NCBI RefSeq assembly: GCF_903819165.1
Contig: NZ_CAIJCS010000028.1
Location: 1-64,000, forward strand
DNA from: Aedoeadaptatus nemausensis
Lineage (GTDB): Bacteria; Bacillota; Clostridia; Tissierellales; Peptoniphilaceae
DNA: 64,000 bases
Direction of reading: 5' to 3'
The translations under genes were made by a program, and so were the position numbers. Below the pieces are notes generated by a model. That model was not told the origin of the DNA. It saw only the letters and a program-made list of their open reading frames with translations, and did no database searches. Every line of letters starts with the position of its first letter. Within the stretch, counting starts at the first letter, position 1. Below, piece after piece: positions 1 through 9,681 of the stretch.

Positions 1-3000
1 GTGAGCCTGTTTTTCTTGCTTTTGGGGATTTTGATCTGGTTCGGGTTTTGGATGCTGTTGGGGTTTGTGATTGGGGTGAGGGTTGGGATCCGGTTTCGGA
101 TGCGTTTTCGGATTGGGATCCGGGTTCGGGTTGGGATCCGGATTCGGGTTGGGATTGGGACCTACCGGCGGGATTTCACAGACGTTTTTAGTACCGACTT
201 TTATAATCTTCTTGACCGGATCTTTTATGGTCTTTTCTTCCCTGGAAACTTCTTTACTATTTTTTATAGTAATAGTAGCTTCTTTCTCCCCTAGTTCACC
301 CTCTTGAACAACTTCAGTATTTCCGGCTTCCATTTCGGGGTCTTCTACAATTTCCACTTCATAGGGAGTATTATACTTAATTTTTAGTGTTCCTTCAGTC
401 TTAGAACCATACTCTACGACCTTGTTTTTAGGCTCAACTCTTTCTTCGGTTACTTCAAGCTTACCCGTTTCCTTGTTGAAAGTAGTTGTGTATTTCACAT
501 ATCCCTTAGAACCTTCTTCGGTGACCTTTGTTTCGCCTTCTTTAAGTTCCGGATTGTGTCTGTATTCAGTATCGTGACCTAATTCAACTTCTTTTACAAC
601 AGGTTTTACACCGACTCTAACGACCCTATCTTCTTTTTCTGTGATAGTTTTAGTAGTTTCTGTCGGATCGCCAACCGGCTTAGAGTCCTTAATCTTTTGG
701 GTAATTGTAACTTCTTCCTTGCCCGGTTTTCCTTCATTTTCAATTTCTTGGAAGCCGGCTTCTAAAGTTTCATCATAGATTACCTTCGTTTCGTAAGGAA
801 TTTCTCTGTCGAAGGTCTTGGTTACTTCCCCATCAGTAGACTTTCTACCAATCTTGATTAGTCTTTCTTGAGGCTCTTTAGTTGTCTTGAATTCGCCTTC
901 CTTGACTTCAACTACCTTGCCATCCTTTATAACAAGAGTATTTGTTCTTTCTTTTTCTCCTGGAGAACCTGGAGTAACAACTTTTTCTTCGCCCGGTTCT
1001 AGAGAGTCGTCATACTCATATCTAGTTTCAAAAGGTAATTCTTTCTTTTCGACAATTTCATGAGTTCCATCATTAGTTCCCTTACCTACCTGGATAAGAG
1101 CATCTTCTGCTTCTACAATTTTTTCTGTAGGCTCACCAACAACTTGTGAATCCTTGATAGTCCATGTAGTAGTTTTGCTTCCAACCTTACCAGGCTTTAC
1201 AATTCTGTATTCACCTTTCTTAAGGTCTTCCACTTCTTCTACTTTGTATCCAAATGGTAGTTCTTCAGTGTGTTTTACTTCACCTTCGAATTCTTGGCTA
1301 CCAACTTCGATGATTTCTTTCTTGGCTTCTTTGGTTACCACCGGGTCCGAAGTCTTTGTTACCTTAGAGTTCTCTATGGTAACTGTATATTCCTCTTCCC
1401 CAACTTCACCCTTTTGGATAACCTTGCTTTCGCCTTTTTTAAGATTCGGGTTCACCCTTACTTCCACATCAAAAGGAATCTTGTTGGTATAGGTGTGGGT
1501 GCCGTCAGTTGCTCCGGGGCCAACTTCAACAATTCTCTTAACCGGAGCTTTGGTTTGTGTTGGTGTACCTTCTTCTGACTTAGTAACTTTCCCATTTACA
1601 ATGGTATGAGTCACTGTAGTTTCTTCTTCACCAAGTTCGCCTTTTTGTATTTCTTTTACTTCTCCAGGCTTTAATTCATTATTAACTCTGTATTCCGTTT
1701 CGAATTCAATAGCCTTGGTCTTCTTGGTTTCGAGAGTACCCGTATAGTCTTCTTCTCCAACTAGGATCACTGCCTTTTGGGCCTCTTTTGTAACTCTCGG
1801 ATCGGATGTTTTGGTAACCTTGGAGTTTTCTATGGTAAGCGTTCTTTCTTGCTCTCCTACAACTCCTCTAAGTTCGTTGCCGTTTTCATCCGTAGCGTAT
1901 TTCCATTCGCCCTTTTTGAGGGACGGATCTTTTCTAACTTCAACTTCAAAGGGAATTTCTTCCTTAACAATTTCAGTTCCGCTGCTCTTTCCACCGACTC
2001 TTACAACTCTGTTTTGACCTGTTTCTTCTGTTTCACTTGTTTCAAGCTTTCCGGTTTCTTGGTTGTAAGTTGTTGTAATGGTTACCTTGCCATTTACACC
2101 CGGCGTTACTTCTTCAGTTTTCCCGGCCTCAAGGTTTTCGTCGTAGACATATTCTGTATTAAACGGTTTTTCTACTACTTTTGTCGTCGGTTTAGTACCG
2201 ATTTCAATAATTTCATTTCGAGCGGCTACTTCGTCCGTCTTGCTTGTAGTAGGATCACCATCCGCTTGGCCATTTTTTATGTTTTGCGAGTAGTTTAGGG
2301 TGTAGGTTCCATCCTTACCTTCTTGAACTCGCTTGGTTTGGCCTGCTTCAAGATCAGGATTGTATCTGTACTCTACCTTAAAGGGTGTTTCAACCTTTTC
2401 TGTGTGGGTGATGGTGCCTGTGTAGTCCTTTTGACCTACTTTGATGACAGCATTAACCGGGTCTTTTGTTTCGACCTTAGGTTCTCCAACAATTTGAGAA
2501 TCCTTGATGGTCCAGGTGGTTGTCTTTTCTCCCGGAACACCTTCTGTGACGACTTTGTAATTATCTTTGGCGTCCGGATAGTTTTTGTAGAAGTCCGGAT
2601 CGTATTGGATGTCGTATTCAAACGGAATCTTTTCTGTGTGAGTCTTTGTGCCATCGGTACCGGAAGCCACAAATTGAACTTCAGTTTGTTTCGTTCCGGC
2701 CTCGACGATATTGCCCTCTGAATCTTCGTCATAGTAATGGGCAGTTACCGGCACATTTAACAGGGCTCCGTCAATGGACTTGCCTACTGCGGCATTTGGT
2801 ACTGTAGCAGTTACCTGACCTGTCTTTTCATTTATAGATACATTCCAAGTATTGCCCTTATCATCTGTATAGGTATCTGATTCAAGAGTGTATTTGCCCG
2901 GTCTTCTGTTGTATTTATCTTCTGTATTTAGGATGACATCTGAAGAAAGTTTATCTCCTGATTTACCTGCCTTGGCATTATATCGAGCAGTCATATTAGC

Positions 3001-5535
3001 CTTTTCTTCGATTACGAAGTAGGCATTTACTTCTTCTTTTATATCTTCGCCCGGTTTTTGTTCGTCTACATAGTGAGCCACGACCGGAACAGTCAGCTTT
3101 TCACCACCATCAAAGTCTTCAGGGTTTACCGGCCTAGCGGAAACCTTACCTGTTTTTTCATCAATTTTTACAGTCCACTTATTTCCCTTATCATCTTTAG
3201 CTATTTTATTGCCAGCCTCATCAGCTTCCAGAGTATCCGGAAGCGTATAGTGGTCCGGCGCTATTCTCTTGGTATCTTGTGCTACTGTGGCCTCTGATGT
3301 CTGTTCATTAACCGGGTAGTTGACTTGGGCGTCGTATTCCGGCTTGATATAGGTTGATTCTTGGACTACAAAGTGGAACCAGTGGACGTCCTTTGACCCG
3401 TTGGTATAGGTGTACTCGAGCGGAATTGCAATAAAGTCACCGGCCTTGGCTGATTTTGGCGGTGTTATGGTGAAGTTTGAAATGTCGTTAGGATTAACAT
3501 CTACCTTCCATTGGTCTTCCGGTTTCTTGCCCTTATTTTCACGATTGATAAAGTCCATGATAAGCTTACCGGAAGCTTCTCCTCTGTCTTGGGCGCCATT
3601 CATTTCAGCAGCAGACTTGTCAGTTTCACCTGGGTTTTCCGGCTCTACTATTCCAACTTTAAAGGGCTCGCCCGGTTTTACTGCTGATGATGTCACCTTA
3701 GATGTGTCATCGCCATTGCCATCTTCAAACTTTTGGTCGTAATAGCGTGTATCATCGAGGTTAAGTTTAAAGCTGCCAATTAGGTTGTAGTGGTCGTAGC
3801 GGTCGATGCCTTGGTTAGCGACTTCTATATCTTCACCATTATGTTTAATAATTCTTGTACCTGCACCTGTTTCTGTGTAGGTTCCTGTTTCACCAAATTC
3901 GTCTGGTGTTTCTGCTATGGTTTTAAATTCTTCTGCTGTTCTTGGGCGGGCGAAGAATCTTACATCCAGATTTTGAAGGGCCTTAAAGTCAGGCGTATTG
4001 AAGATAGAATCTTCATTGATGACAGTCTTGCCGGATTCATCCTTCTTTAGGGCGCCTTCCGGCATCTTAATGTGGATATTTCCATTATCTCCAATATAGG
4101 CACTTGCTCCCGGAACAATTTTCCCGGTAATCGGGTTATAAACTTGGCCGACTAGTCTTTCTTTGGCATTTTCGTCCACATTGTCCACCTTGATACCAGT
4201 GTCTATGTCTTGGCCTTGGACAAAGAATTTCTTTTTAGGATCATAGTTATTTGTATTTAGCTTTAATTCTTCAAGCTTATCATTTTCATTTGGCCATGGG
4301 TTTACCTTGTAACCTAAGATGAAGCTATTTCCAAAAAACTTAACTCTAGGATTATCTGCTGTGTAATTATCTTTAAATCCAAGAGAAGTGAAGTCATTAT
4401 CCTTATTATTAAGGTGCTTTAAGGTTTCTTCACTTGCTTCATAGTTAAGGTTCCTTTGCTTTCCAGCACCATCAATTATAGCGTTTTCGCCTGGCTTATA
4501 GGTTACATCAGGAGATTCAGGTGTTAACTTTTCACCCTGACCCATCATTGGTTTTTCGCCTTCATCAACAGGTATAAGACCGGAATCCGTAACATAAACC
4601 TTAGTATAGGTTCTTTGGCCGGTCTTCTTGTCTATGGTAATTTGGTAACCATATTCAGTCTTACTTGGCGAAGTTGCAGATGGGTTCTTAATATTGAATT
4701 CTAAACCATCTTTTGCTTCTCCTTGGTCAGTTATATCACTTTCTTGATTTACATTTCCCGGTTGTAAATTCGTTTCCCTATAACGTTCAGATCCATTGTA
4801 GTCTTTGATTTCTTTTTCATCTTCACCATAATTTGGGTCATCTGCTTTTTGAAGATTTTTATCTTCTTCAGTAGCAGTTTCCCCTGCTCCTTGAGCTTTC
4901 GGCGTTTTTTCTTCGCCAAATTCTAAGCCGGTTTCCGATGTGCTCAAAGGTTGAGCCGCTGCCGTTACGGTAGGTTTGGCCGCTTCGCGGGCAGCTTCTT
5001 CCGATGCAACGGTAGCTTCTGCAGCTTCCACGCCTGCTTCTTTAGCGATCGCTTCTTTAGTAACTGCTTCTGCGCTTCTTGCTTTTGCAGGTGCAGCTTC
5101 CACAGCTTCTTCTTCCGACGGAGCTTCGACGGCCTCTTCTGCCGGAGTTTCCGTTGCGACTTCTTCGGCATTTTGCGCTTCCTCATTTAAAGTTTCCTCA
5201 TTTAAAGCTTCGTCGACTTGGGTCGTTTCAGCTTCTACGGCATCTTGTTTGTCTTCTTCCTCTTCGTCGAGGACGGCATTATCCGATGCCTGTTCTGTGG
5301 GAGCGGTATTTGTATTCGCTCCCGTGTCTTCTTGAGGCGCCACGATGGCCGCCGGTTGCTCTGCCACTTCTTGAGCAAAGGCGTTTTGGGGCGCCATAAT
5401 TAAGCCCGTAGCCAGTACAGAGACTCCTACCACAGACTTAAGTAAGTTGTTTCTCTTTGTTATTGCTATTTCATTGGATATGGGAAGCGCGACGTTTTCA
5501 TTCGCTATATTTCTCTCTTTACGATCTTTTACCAA
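1..5535 (-). CDS. giant G5-repeat cell-surface protein, C-terminus beyond window
   Basis: N-terminal 1,845 codons of a secreted wall protein; the frame is open to base 1, so the 3' end is off-window. I start at TTG 5535 because AGGAGG lies just upstream and no ATG is better placed. Residues 1-53 form a signal peptide with a long basic n-region, ending near NAFAQE. A Glu/Ala-rich spacer runs to ~200, then ~500 residues I do not recognise (possible binding head), then two similar Rib/YPDG-like modules (~710-940, sharing VPVxAHYxDE), then about eleven G5-like repeats of ~75 residues (~945-1785, recurring PFEVE...G..GE...VG signature), then a PNPNPDPNP-type stalk at the edge. G5 repeats occur in adhesins and biofilm accumulation proteins. 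An adhesin role and a C-terminal sortase signal are inferences; the signal is not visible here. Confidence 0.88.
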   Translation of the reverse strand, partial: MVKDRKERNIANENVALPISNEIAITKRNNLLKSVVGVSVLATGLIMAPQNAFAQEVAEQPAAIVAPQEDTGANTNTAPTEQASDNAVLDEEEEDKQDAVEAETTQVDEALNEETLNEEAQNAEEVATETPAEEAVEAPSEEEAVEAAPAKARSAEAVTKEAIAKEAGVEAAEATVASEEAAREAAKPTVTAAAQPLSTSETGLEFGEEKTPKAQGAGETATEEDKNLQKADDPNYGEDEKEIKDYNGSERYRETNLQPGNVNQESDITDQGEAKDGLEFNIKNPSATSPSKTEYGYQITIDKKTGQRTYTKVYVTDSGLIPVDEGEKPMMGQGEKLTPESPDVTYKPGENAIIDGAGKQRNLNYEASEETLKHLNNKDNDFTSLGFKDNYTADNPRVKFFGNSFILGYKVNPWPNENDKLEELKLNTNNYDPKKKFFVQGQDIDTGIKVDNVDENAKERLVGQVYNPITGKIVPGASAYIGDNGNIHIKMPEGALKKDESGKTVINEDSIFNTPDFKALQNLDVRFFARPRTAEEFKTIAETPDEFGETGTYTETGAGTRIIKHNGEDIEVANQGIDRYDHYNLIGSFKLNLDDTRYYDQKFEDGNGDDTSKVTSSAVKPGEPFKVGIVEPENPGETDKSAAEMNGAQDRGEASGKLIMDFINRENKGKKPEDQWKVDVNPNDISNFTITPPKSAKAGDFIAIPLEYTYTNGSKDVHWFHFVVQESTYIKPEYDAQVNYPVNEQTSEATVAQDTKRIAPDHYTLPDTLEADEAGNKIAKDDKGNKWTVKIDEKTGKVSARPVNPEDFDGGEKLTVPVVAHYVDEQKPGEDIKEEVNAYFVIEEKANMTARYNAKAGKSGDKLSSDVILNTEDKYNRRPGKYTLESDTYTDDKGNTWNVSINEKTGQVTATVPNAAVGKSIDGALLNVPVTAHYYDEDSEGNIVEAGTKQTEVQFVASGTDGTKTHTEKIPFEYDIQYDPDFYKNYPDAKDNYKVVTEGVPGEKTTTWTIKDSQIVGEPKVETKDPVNAVIKVGQKDYTGTITHTEKVETPFKVEYRYNPDLEAGQTKRVQEGKDGTYTLNYSQNIKNGQADGDPTTSKTDEVAARNEIIEIGTKPTTKVVEKPFNTEYVYDENLEAGKTEEVTPGVNGKVTITTTYNQETGKLETSETEETGQNRVVRVGGKSSGTEIVKEEIPFEVEVRKDPSLKKGEWKYATDENGNELRGVVGEQERTLTIENSKVTKTSDPRVTKEAQKAVILVGEEDYTGTLETKKTKAIEFETEYRVNNELKPGEVKEIQKGELGEEETTVTHTIVNGKVTKSEEGTPTQTKAPVKRIVEVGPGATDGTHTYTNKIPFDVEVRVNPNLKKGESKVIQKGEVGEEEYTVTIENSKVTKTSDPVVTKEAKKEIIEVGSQEFEGEVKHTEELPFGYKVEEVEDLKKGEYRIVKPGKVGSKTTTWTIKDSQVVGEPTEKIVEAEDALIQVGKGTNDGTHEIVEKKELPFETRYEYDDSLEPGEEKVVTPGSPGEKERTNTLVIKDGKVVEVKEGEFKTTKEPQERLIKIGRKSTDGEVTKTFDREIPYETKVIYDETLEAGFQEIENEGKPGKEEVTITQKIKDSKPVGDPTETTKTITEKEDRVVRVGVKPVVKEVELGHDTEYRHNPELKEGETKVTEEGSKGYVKYTTTFNKETGKLEVTEERVEPKNKVVEYGSKTEGTLKIKYNTPYEVEIVEDPEMEAGNTEVVQEGELGEKEATITIKNSKEVSREEKTIKDPVKKIIKVGTKNVCEIPPVGPNPNPNPDPNPNPDPNPKTHPKPDPNPHPNHKPQQHPKPEPDQNPQKQEKQAH

Positions 5536-5563
5536 ATGAGCTCCTCCTTCAATATATGCAAAA

Positions 5564-5581
5564 CCCAAGGGTTTCCTTGGG
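5564..5581 (-). promoter_or_regulatory. leader hairpin before the G5 gene
   Basis: Perfect 7-bp stem CCCAAGG/CCTTGGG with a 4-nt loop in the 5' leader of the surface-protein gene; read on the minus strand it is followed by TTTTGC and then the ribosome site. It could be an attenuator or an mRNA-stability element; the sequence alone does not decide. Confidence 0.4.
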
Positions 5582-5623
5582 CTTCTCGTCGAATACCTGA
5601 TGCTTGCTAAGCATATGTAAATA

Positions 5624-5652
5624 ATAATATACCCTATAAAGGTACTTTTCAA
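5624..5652 (-). promoter_or_regulatory. sigma-A-type promoter of the G5 gene
   Basis: On the minus strand TTGAAA (5652-5647), a 17-bp spacer and TATTAT (5629-5624) lie ~90 bp upstream of the TTG start. Spacing and hexamers fit a housekeeping promoter. Confidence 0.55.
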
Positions 5653-5781
5653 TTGAAACCCTGACATTTCACACAAATTTAATGTTTTTAATTGATCCAT
5701 ACTCGTTATCTTTCAATATTCATAATTTTACCCGTCTCCATTCGTGTATAATCGATTTAGGTTTTATGAAAGGAGATTGTC

Positions 5782-6168
5782 ATGTCATTTGAAGAACGTG
5801 CATTGAAGGCTGTGGAGTTTAAGGAAAGCGGCCGGTTTAATTGCACTCAGGCGGTGTTAAAGGCTTTTGAGGATCGGATGGGCGTGGACATGGATTCGGC
5901 GCTTTTGCTCTCCACAGGTTTTGCCGCAGGCATGGGGGCTATGGAGGCTACTTGCGGCGCTCTTGTCGGCGCGGTCATGGTGGCCGGGGCTCTTACAAAC
6001 GGGATCGCCACCCCTCGGGCGGCCGCTCAAATTTTAAGGGCTTTTGACCTTCGCTCCGGCGCTACTGTCTGCAAGGATTTAAAGGGGAAGGATACGGGGG
6101 TCGTGCTCTGTTCCTGTAGCGACTGCGTTAAAAACGCCGTCCTCGCCCTGGGCGATGTGTTGGATTAG
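5782..6168 (+). CDS. C-GCAxxG-C-C family putative redox protein
   Basis: 128-residue cytosolic protein with the cysteine pattern of the C_GCAxxG_C_C family: Cys in FNCTQ near residue 20, ATCGALVGA around 52-60, one Cys in TVCKD, and a final CSCSDC cluster near 109-114. Members are thought to be redox-active, but no reaction is established. ATG 5782 has AAAGGAG 8-9 nt upstream, and a TATAAT lies at 5747-5752. The next gene, a CxxC thiol protein, begins 22 nt downstream, so the two probably share a message. A second family member is at 39243-39689. Family assignment is firm; substrate unknown. Confidence 0.8.
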   Translation: MSFEERALKAVEFKESGRFNCTQAVLKAFEDRMGVDMDSALLLSTGFAAGMGAMEATCGALVGAVMVAGALTNGIATPRAAAQILRAFDLRSGATVCKDLKGKDTGVVLCSCSDCVKNAVLALGDVLD

Positions 6169-6189
6169 TGTGTTTTTTAGGAGGTTTTT

Positions 6190-6537
6190 ATGCTGTTTGT
6201 TCATTATCCCAAATGTTCTACCTGTAAAAAGGCAAAAGCTTTTTTAGACGATCGTGGCGTCGCATACGACGAGCGCCATATTGTAGAGGAAAATCCCACA
6301 TTCGACGAGCTGAAAAAGTGGTACGAGATGAGCGATTATCCTCTGAAGCGTTTTTTTAACACGAGCGGCATGCGCTATCGGGAGATGGGTCTGAAAGATA
6401 AACTTGCCCATATGAGCGAGGAGGAGCAGCTGGAGCTTCTCTCTACCGACGGCATGCTCGTAAAGCGGCCCATCCTCGTCGACGGTGAGCGAGTGCGCGT
6501 CGGGTTTAAAGAGAAGGAATGGGAAGAAATGGTTTAA
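6190..6537 (+). CDS. ArsC/Spx-family thioredoxin-fold protein
   Basis: 115 residues, the usual length of the arsenate reductase/Spx/YffB family. The N-terminal strand runs into CSTCKKA (Cys10 and Cys13), the redox CxxC of the family, and the C-terminal part has the conserved KRPILVDG turn before the last helix. AGGAGG precedes ATG 6190. It follows the C-GCAxxG-C-C gene closely. Without the Spx-specific RNA-polymerase contacts being evident I do not call it Spx; it may be a glutathione-independent thiol reductase or a regulator. No arsenic genes are adjacent. Confidence 0.8.
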   Translation: MLFVHYPKCSTCKKAKAFLDDRGVAYDERHIVEENPTFDELKKWYEMSDYPLKRFFNTSGMRYREMGLKDKLAHMSEEEQLELLSTDGMLVKRPILVDGERVRVGFKEKEWEEMV

Positions 6538-6610
6538 ATCCTGCGGGCCCCTACACGTAAACTTGCCTTGCGCACCCGTAGGGGCGAGCCTGCTCGCCCG
6601 CCGTATGTGT

Positions 6611-6776
6611 GCGACGATAATAATCCAATTTAGAAAATATCTTCCGCGACACAGCCCAATAGGAATCGAAGCCCGTTAGGGCTTCGCACATTTAGAAACC
6701 GTTAGGGTGGAAAGGATTGGGGTTTCAGGGGAAAGGAAAGAGGGCGAATCGGAACGCCCTATTCCTTTCCCCTGAA
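6611..6776 (+). repeat. dual-hairpin repeat, copy A
   Basis: Element with two hairpins joined by the conserved linker GTTAGGGTGGAAAGGATTGG. Hairpin 1: CGAAGCCC (6667-6674), loop GTTA, GGGCTTCG (6679-6686). Hairpin 2: 6724-6776, outer arm TTTCAGGGGAAAGGAA and its complement, loop AATCGGAA. Copies B (10206-10367) and C (17387-17553, minus) match along the whole length. Stem bases differ between copies but stay paired, while loops and linker are conserved. Confidence 0.8.
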
Positions 6777-6850
6777 AAAAGATTATTGGATGAATGCTTT
6801 CCTTTTTCAAGAAAAAATCTTCCGTAACAACCTATTATAATTTCCTTTAA

Positions 6851-6892
6851 CGGAGAAAGATGCAAATCCGGACGCTCTATTCCTTTTCTCCG
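6851..6892 (+). repeat. dual-hairpin repeat, partial copy A' (hairpin 2 only)
   Basis: CGGAGAAA at 6851 pairs with TTTCTCCG ending at 6892; the inner sequence resembles hairpin 2 of copy A (shared ...CTCTATTCC...) but with mismatches. The tail AAAAAGTTTATGAATGAAT also resembles the tail after copy A. A decayed or truncated copy. Confidence 0.55.
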
Positions 6893-7225
6893 AAAAAGTT
6901 TATGAATGAATAATGTACCTATAAAAAAGAAAATCTTTCTAAACAAAAACTCCATTTTTGAAATAAAACTTTTTATATGAAACAAAAAAGATCGGCAACG
7001 ACCCATCCTTCCCGGGAAAGAGCGGTCGCCCCGTCGAATCCCTTCGCGGGCGTCGCCGCCGACCACGCCCGAAACCCGCAAACCTCCCCATTTCTCCCGT
7101 GTCACTAAACTGTAATTTTACGATAACGGGGATTCGTGTATAATGGGCTTATCATAGAAGATACCGACACAAGACAGTCGGAGAAAAAATCTTCTCATGA
7201 CATCGCAACGAAAACCTTACTTTAC

Positions 7226-7254
7226 TTGAAGGCAATACGTTGCAATGGTATAAT
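7226..7254 (+). promoter_or_regulatory. strong promoter of the SLH protein gene
   Basis: TTGAAG (7226-7231), 17-bp spacer, TATAAT (7249-7254), then a ~60-nt leader and AAGGAGG before ATG 7320. Close to consensus, as expected for an abundant surface-layer protein. Confidence 0.75.
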
Positions 7255-7319
7255 GTAGTAAGATTCACAGGAATATGCCTGGAAGAATCTGAAAAATCAT
7301 AAGGAGGTCGTAAGACAAG

Positions 7320-9542
7320 ATGAACAAGAAATTTCTTAGCCTTGTACTAGCACTAGTCATGGTACTCGGCACATTCGGAAATGTCTTTGCGGCTGCAGCT
7401 CCGGCTAAAGAAGAAGCTAAAAAGGAAGCTCCTAAGCTTACTTCTACCGAAGCAAAAACACAATGGTTGATCGACAACAAGATCGTCATTGGTAATGCAG
7501 ACGCAGACGGCAAAGCAAACGGAAACATGGCCTTAACTGACCCGATCCGTAGAGACCACGTAGCAAAAATGCTTGTATTCGCACTTGGCGAACAAGACTT
7601 TGCTGCAAAACTTCAAGGCGTATACCGCCCCTTCCCCGATGTGGAACTTACAAGTATTGTAAACGGCTTTATTTCTGTAGCCGCTTCCAAAACTTCCGTT
7701 AACGGTGTTCCGATCATCGCTGGTTACAAAGACGGTACCTTCCGCCCCACCAGAGAAGTAACTTACGCAGAACTTGCTAAGATGCTCGTAGTTGCCATTG
7801 ACAAAGACCTTACTCCTGCAAAAGTAAGCAACATGAAATGGCACCAAGACTGGATGAGACGTGCAGTTGAACTCGGCATCCTCGACGGCGTAAAAGTCGA
7901 CAACCCCGACGCTAAGGCTGTTCGTAGAGATGCTTTCGCAATGATCTACAACGCATTCTTCCAACTTAAAGAAGTAAAAGCAGTTCCTGCTAACGAAATG
8001 CGCGGTGTCATCAGCGAACGTTCTAACGGCGAAAAACTCGTCTTAAACCAAGACAAAGCAAAAGTTGAATACAAAGTTAACGATCAAACCATCTTCGTTA
8101 ACCAAAAAGGCGTCGCTCAAAAATGGTTAGCAAACCGCAACGAACAAAACAACTACTATGTAGGTTCTGTCGTTCGCGTACTTGCTGACAAAGACGGCGT
8201 TGCTACTCACGTTATTGAAATGGGTAACCCTGTAGTTGGTATTCAAAATAGAGCTACCGCTTGGGTAGACCTTGGTAACAAAACTTTGAATATGATTCAA
8301 AGTGCATGGAACCCCTCTGTTAAGGATGTCAAGCTTAACAAAGACAGCCTTGATGTTAAAAAAGTTAACTACGAAGTAAACAGCAAGACCGAATTCTACG
8401 TTGCTGATTACGACAACAACATTCTTACCAAAGTTGCTGACTACGCAACCGCTAAGAAATTAGTTGCTGACAAGAACAACATGACCTACAACGTATACCT
8501 TGCATACGAAAAACTTCCCGCTTCCGGCGTACGTGAAGCTAGAGTAGTCGTATTCAACAAGGCTAACGTTGAAGCTAACACTCGTCTTGTACGTGTAGCT
8601 AAAGCTGTTTCCAGCCCCGATTACTTGTTACAAGTAAACGCTCCGGGCGAACAAGAAACTGCTCTTGAACAATTCAGCACACGCAACAACGACAAGGTAT
8701 GGCCCTACAACTACAACTACAACGCATATGACGTTGTTAAACTTGCTTACAACGGCAACAATGTAAAGGGCTCCCCTGTAAAAGTTATCGATTACCAAAA
8801 AGACAACATCTACAAGATCGTTGACTTCAAATTAATCGAAGGCGCTAACGAAAAATCTGTTGAACGTGCAAAAGCAAATGCTATCGTATTAGCTGACAGA
8901 GAAGGCTTCGAAGCAACCTACGACTTAGCTAAAGACTACGATAAGTTCTTCGGTTTCCAACTTACCAAGGGTGCACATGTACAAATCGCTACTCGCGGTG
9001 CAGCTAATAACATCATCGATGTTATCTCTGTAGTACAACACGATCTTCGTGGTCACATCCCCAACGGTGTAGACACCAAGATTATCAAGGGTGTTGTAGC
9101 TAACTTCTTACCTGCTAATAACAATAACGAACTTAACCGTGTTGAAATTATCGAAGAAGGTAATAAGAGACCGACAACATTCGTTACAACCCTTGATGAT
9201 AAAGATTTTGCTAAGGGTAACTATGTTGAAGTTAGAGTTGGCGAAGTTAACAAAACCTATAACTATCGCGAAATTCTCGAAGTGAAAAAACTTCATGCAA
9301 GTGAAGCTGATAAAAAAGTAGCTGAAAAATTAGATAAAGTTGTATTGGATAAAGGTGTTGTCAAAGCTGACGATGCTAACAAAACAGCTTTAGAAGCAGT
9401 AATCGCAGAGTACAATGCGCAATTTGGCGAAGCACCTAAATCTGCAGATGTTAATAACATCAAGGCTTTAGTTAACTACTTCATTGCAAACTATAACAAA
9501 GCTCAAACTGATAAATCTAAACACTTAGAATTAATCAAATAA
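7320..9542 (+). CDS. S-layer homology (SLH) domain surface protein
   Basis: 740 residues. A signal peptide (MNKKFLSLVLALVMVLG... cut near FAAAAP) precedes SLH motifs at about residues 42-220 (DPIRRDHVAKML, GYKDGTFRPTREVTYAELAK, then AVRRDAFAMIYN), which bind the cell-wall secondary polymer. The rest (~230-740) is Asn/Lys/Val-rich beta-type sequence of no recognised family, ending in a helical Lys-rich tail. AAGGAGG precedes the ATG, the promoter is near consensus, and codon choice is very uniform (AAC, GAC, GGC, CTT preferred, most marked in the first two thirds), so this is probably the main or a major S-layer protein. It is monocistronic, with its own terminator. Confidence 0.88.
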   Translation: MNKKFLSLVLALVMVLGTFGNVFAAAAPAKEEAKKEAPKLTSTEAKTQWLIDNKIVIGNADADGKANGNMALTDPIRRDHVAKMLVFALGEQDFAAKLQGVYRPFPDVELTSIVNGFISVAASKTSVNGVPIIAGYKDGTFRPTREVTYAELAKMLVVAIDKDLTPAKVSNMKWHQDWMRRAVELGILDGVKVDNPDAKAVRRDAFAMIYNAFFQLKEVKAVPANEMRGVISERSNGEKLVLNQDKAKVEYKVNDQTIFVNQKGVAQKWLANRNEQNNYYVGSVVRVLADKDGVATHVIEMGNPVVGIQNRATAWVDLGNKTLNMIQSAWNPSVKDVKLNKDSLDVKKVNYEVNSKTEFYVADYDNNILTKVADYATAKKLVADKNNMTYNVYLAYEKLPASGVREARVVVFNKANVEANTRLVRVAKAVSSPDYLLQVNAPGEQETALEQFSTRNNDKVWPYNYNYNAYDVVKLAYNGNNVKGSPVKVIDYQKDNIYKIVDFKLIEGANEKSVERAKANAIVLADREGFEATYDLAKDYDKFFGFQLTKGAHVQIATRGAANNIIDVISVVQHDLRGHIPNGVDTKIIKGVVANFLPANNNNELNRVEIIEEGNKRPTTFVTTLDDKDFAKGNYVEVRVGEVNKTYNYREILEVKKLHASEADKKVAEKLDKVVLDKGVVKADDANKTALEAVIAEYNAQFGEAPKSADVNNIKALVNYFIANYNKAQTDKSKHLELIK

Positions 9543-9560
9543 GCTTATCTAGCTACTAAA

Positions 9561-9589
9561 AACACGCGTGGAAACACGCGTGTTTTTTT
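9561..9589 (+). terminator. intrinsic terminator of the SLH gene
   Basis: Perfect 10-bp stem AACACGCGTG/CACGCGTGTT with loop GAAA followed by seven T. Confidence 0.92.
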
Positions 9590-9620
9590 GTACCTATTTA
9601 TAAAATTCTATCTCAACCAT

Positions 9621-9650
9621 AAGGGAGCCCGGCGAAAATCGGACTCCCTT
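9621..9650 (+). terminator. second hairpin behind the SLH gene
   Basis: AAGGGAGcCCG and CGGaCTCCCTT pair around GCGAAAAT, with TTTTAT after. Probably a back-up terminator. Confidence 0.5.
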
Positions 9651-9681
9651 TTATATCCTCCGGATCGTCAAAATCAATCCA

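Larger units (their letters stand above)
6538..7225. other. gene-free repeat region
   Basis: 688 bp with no convincing gene. It holds a CG-rich inverted motif (GGGGCGAGCC...GGCTCGCCC type, ~6575-6603), one full and one partial copy of the dual-hairpin repeat (listed separately), AT-rich filler, and a TATAAT at 7139-7144 with only weak -35 options. Reading frames here run through the hairpins and are not coding. Confidence 0.6.

Noticed and set aside
6725-7105. 126-codon minus-strand frame
   Set aside because: It runs through both hairpin-2 copies and AT-rich filler, has no ribosome site and no recognisable domain.
7116-7144. Second promoter upstream of the SLH gene (TATAAT 7139-7144)
   Set aside because: The -35 options (TTTTAC or TTTACG) match poorly; kept only as a note.
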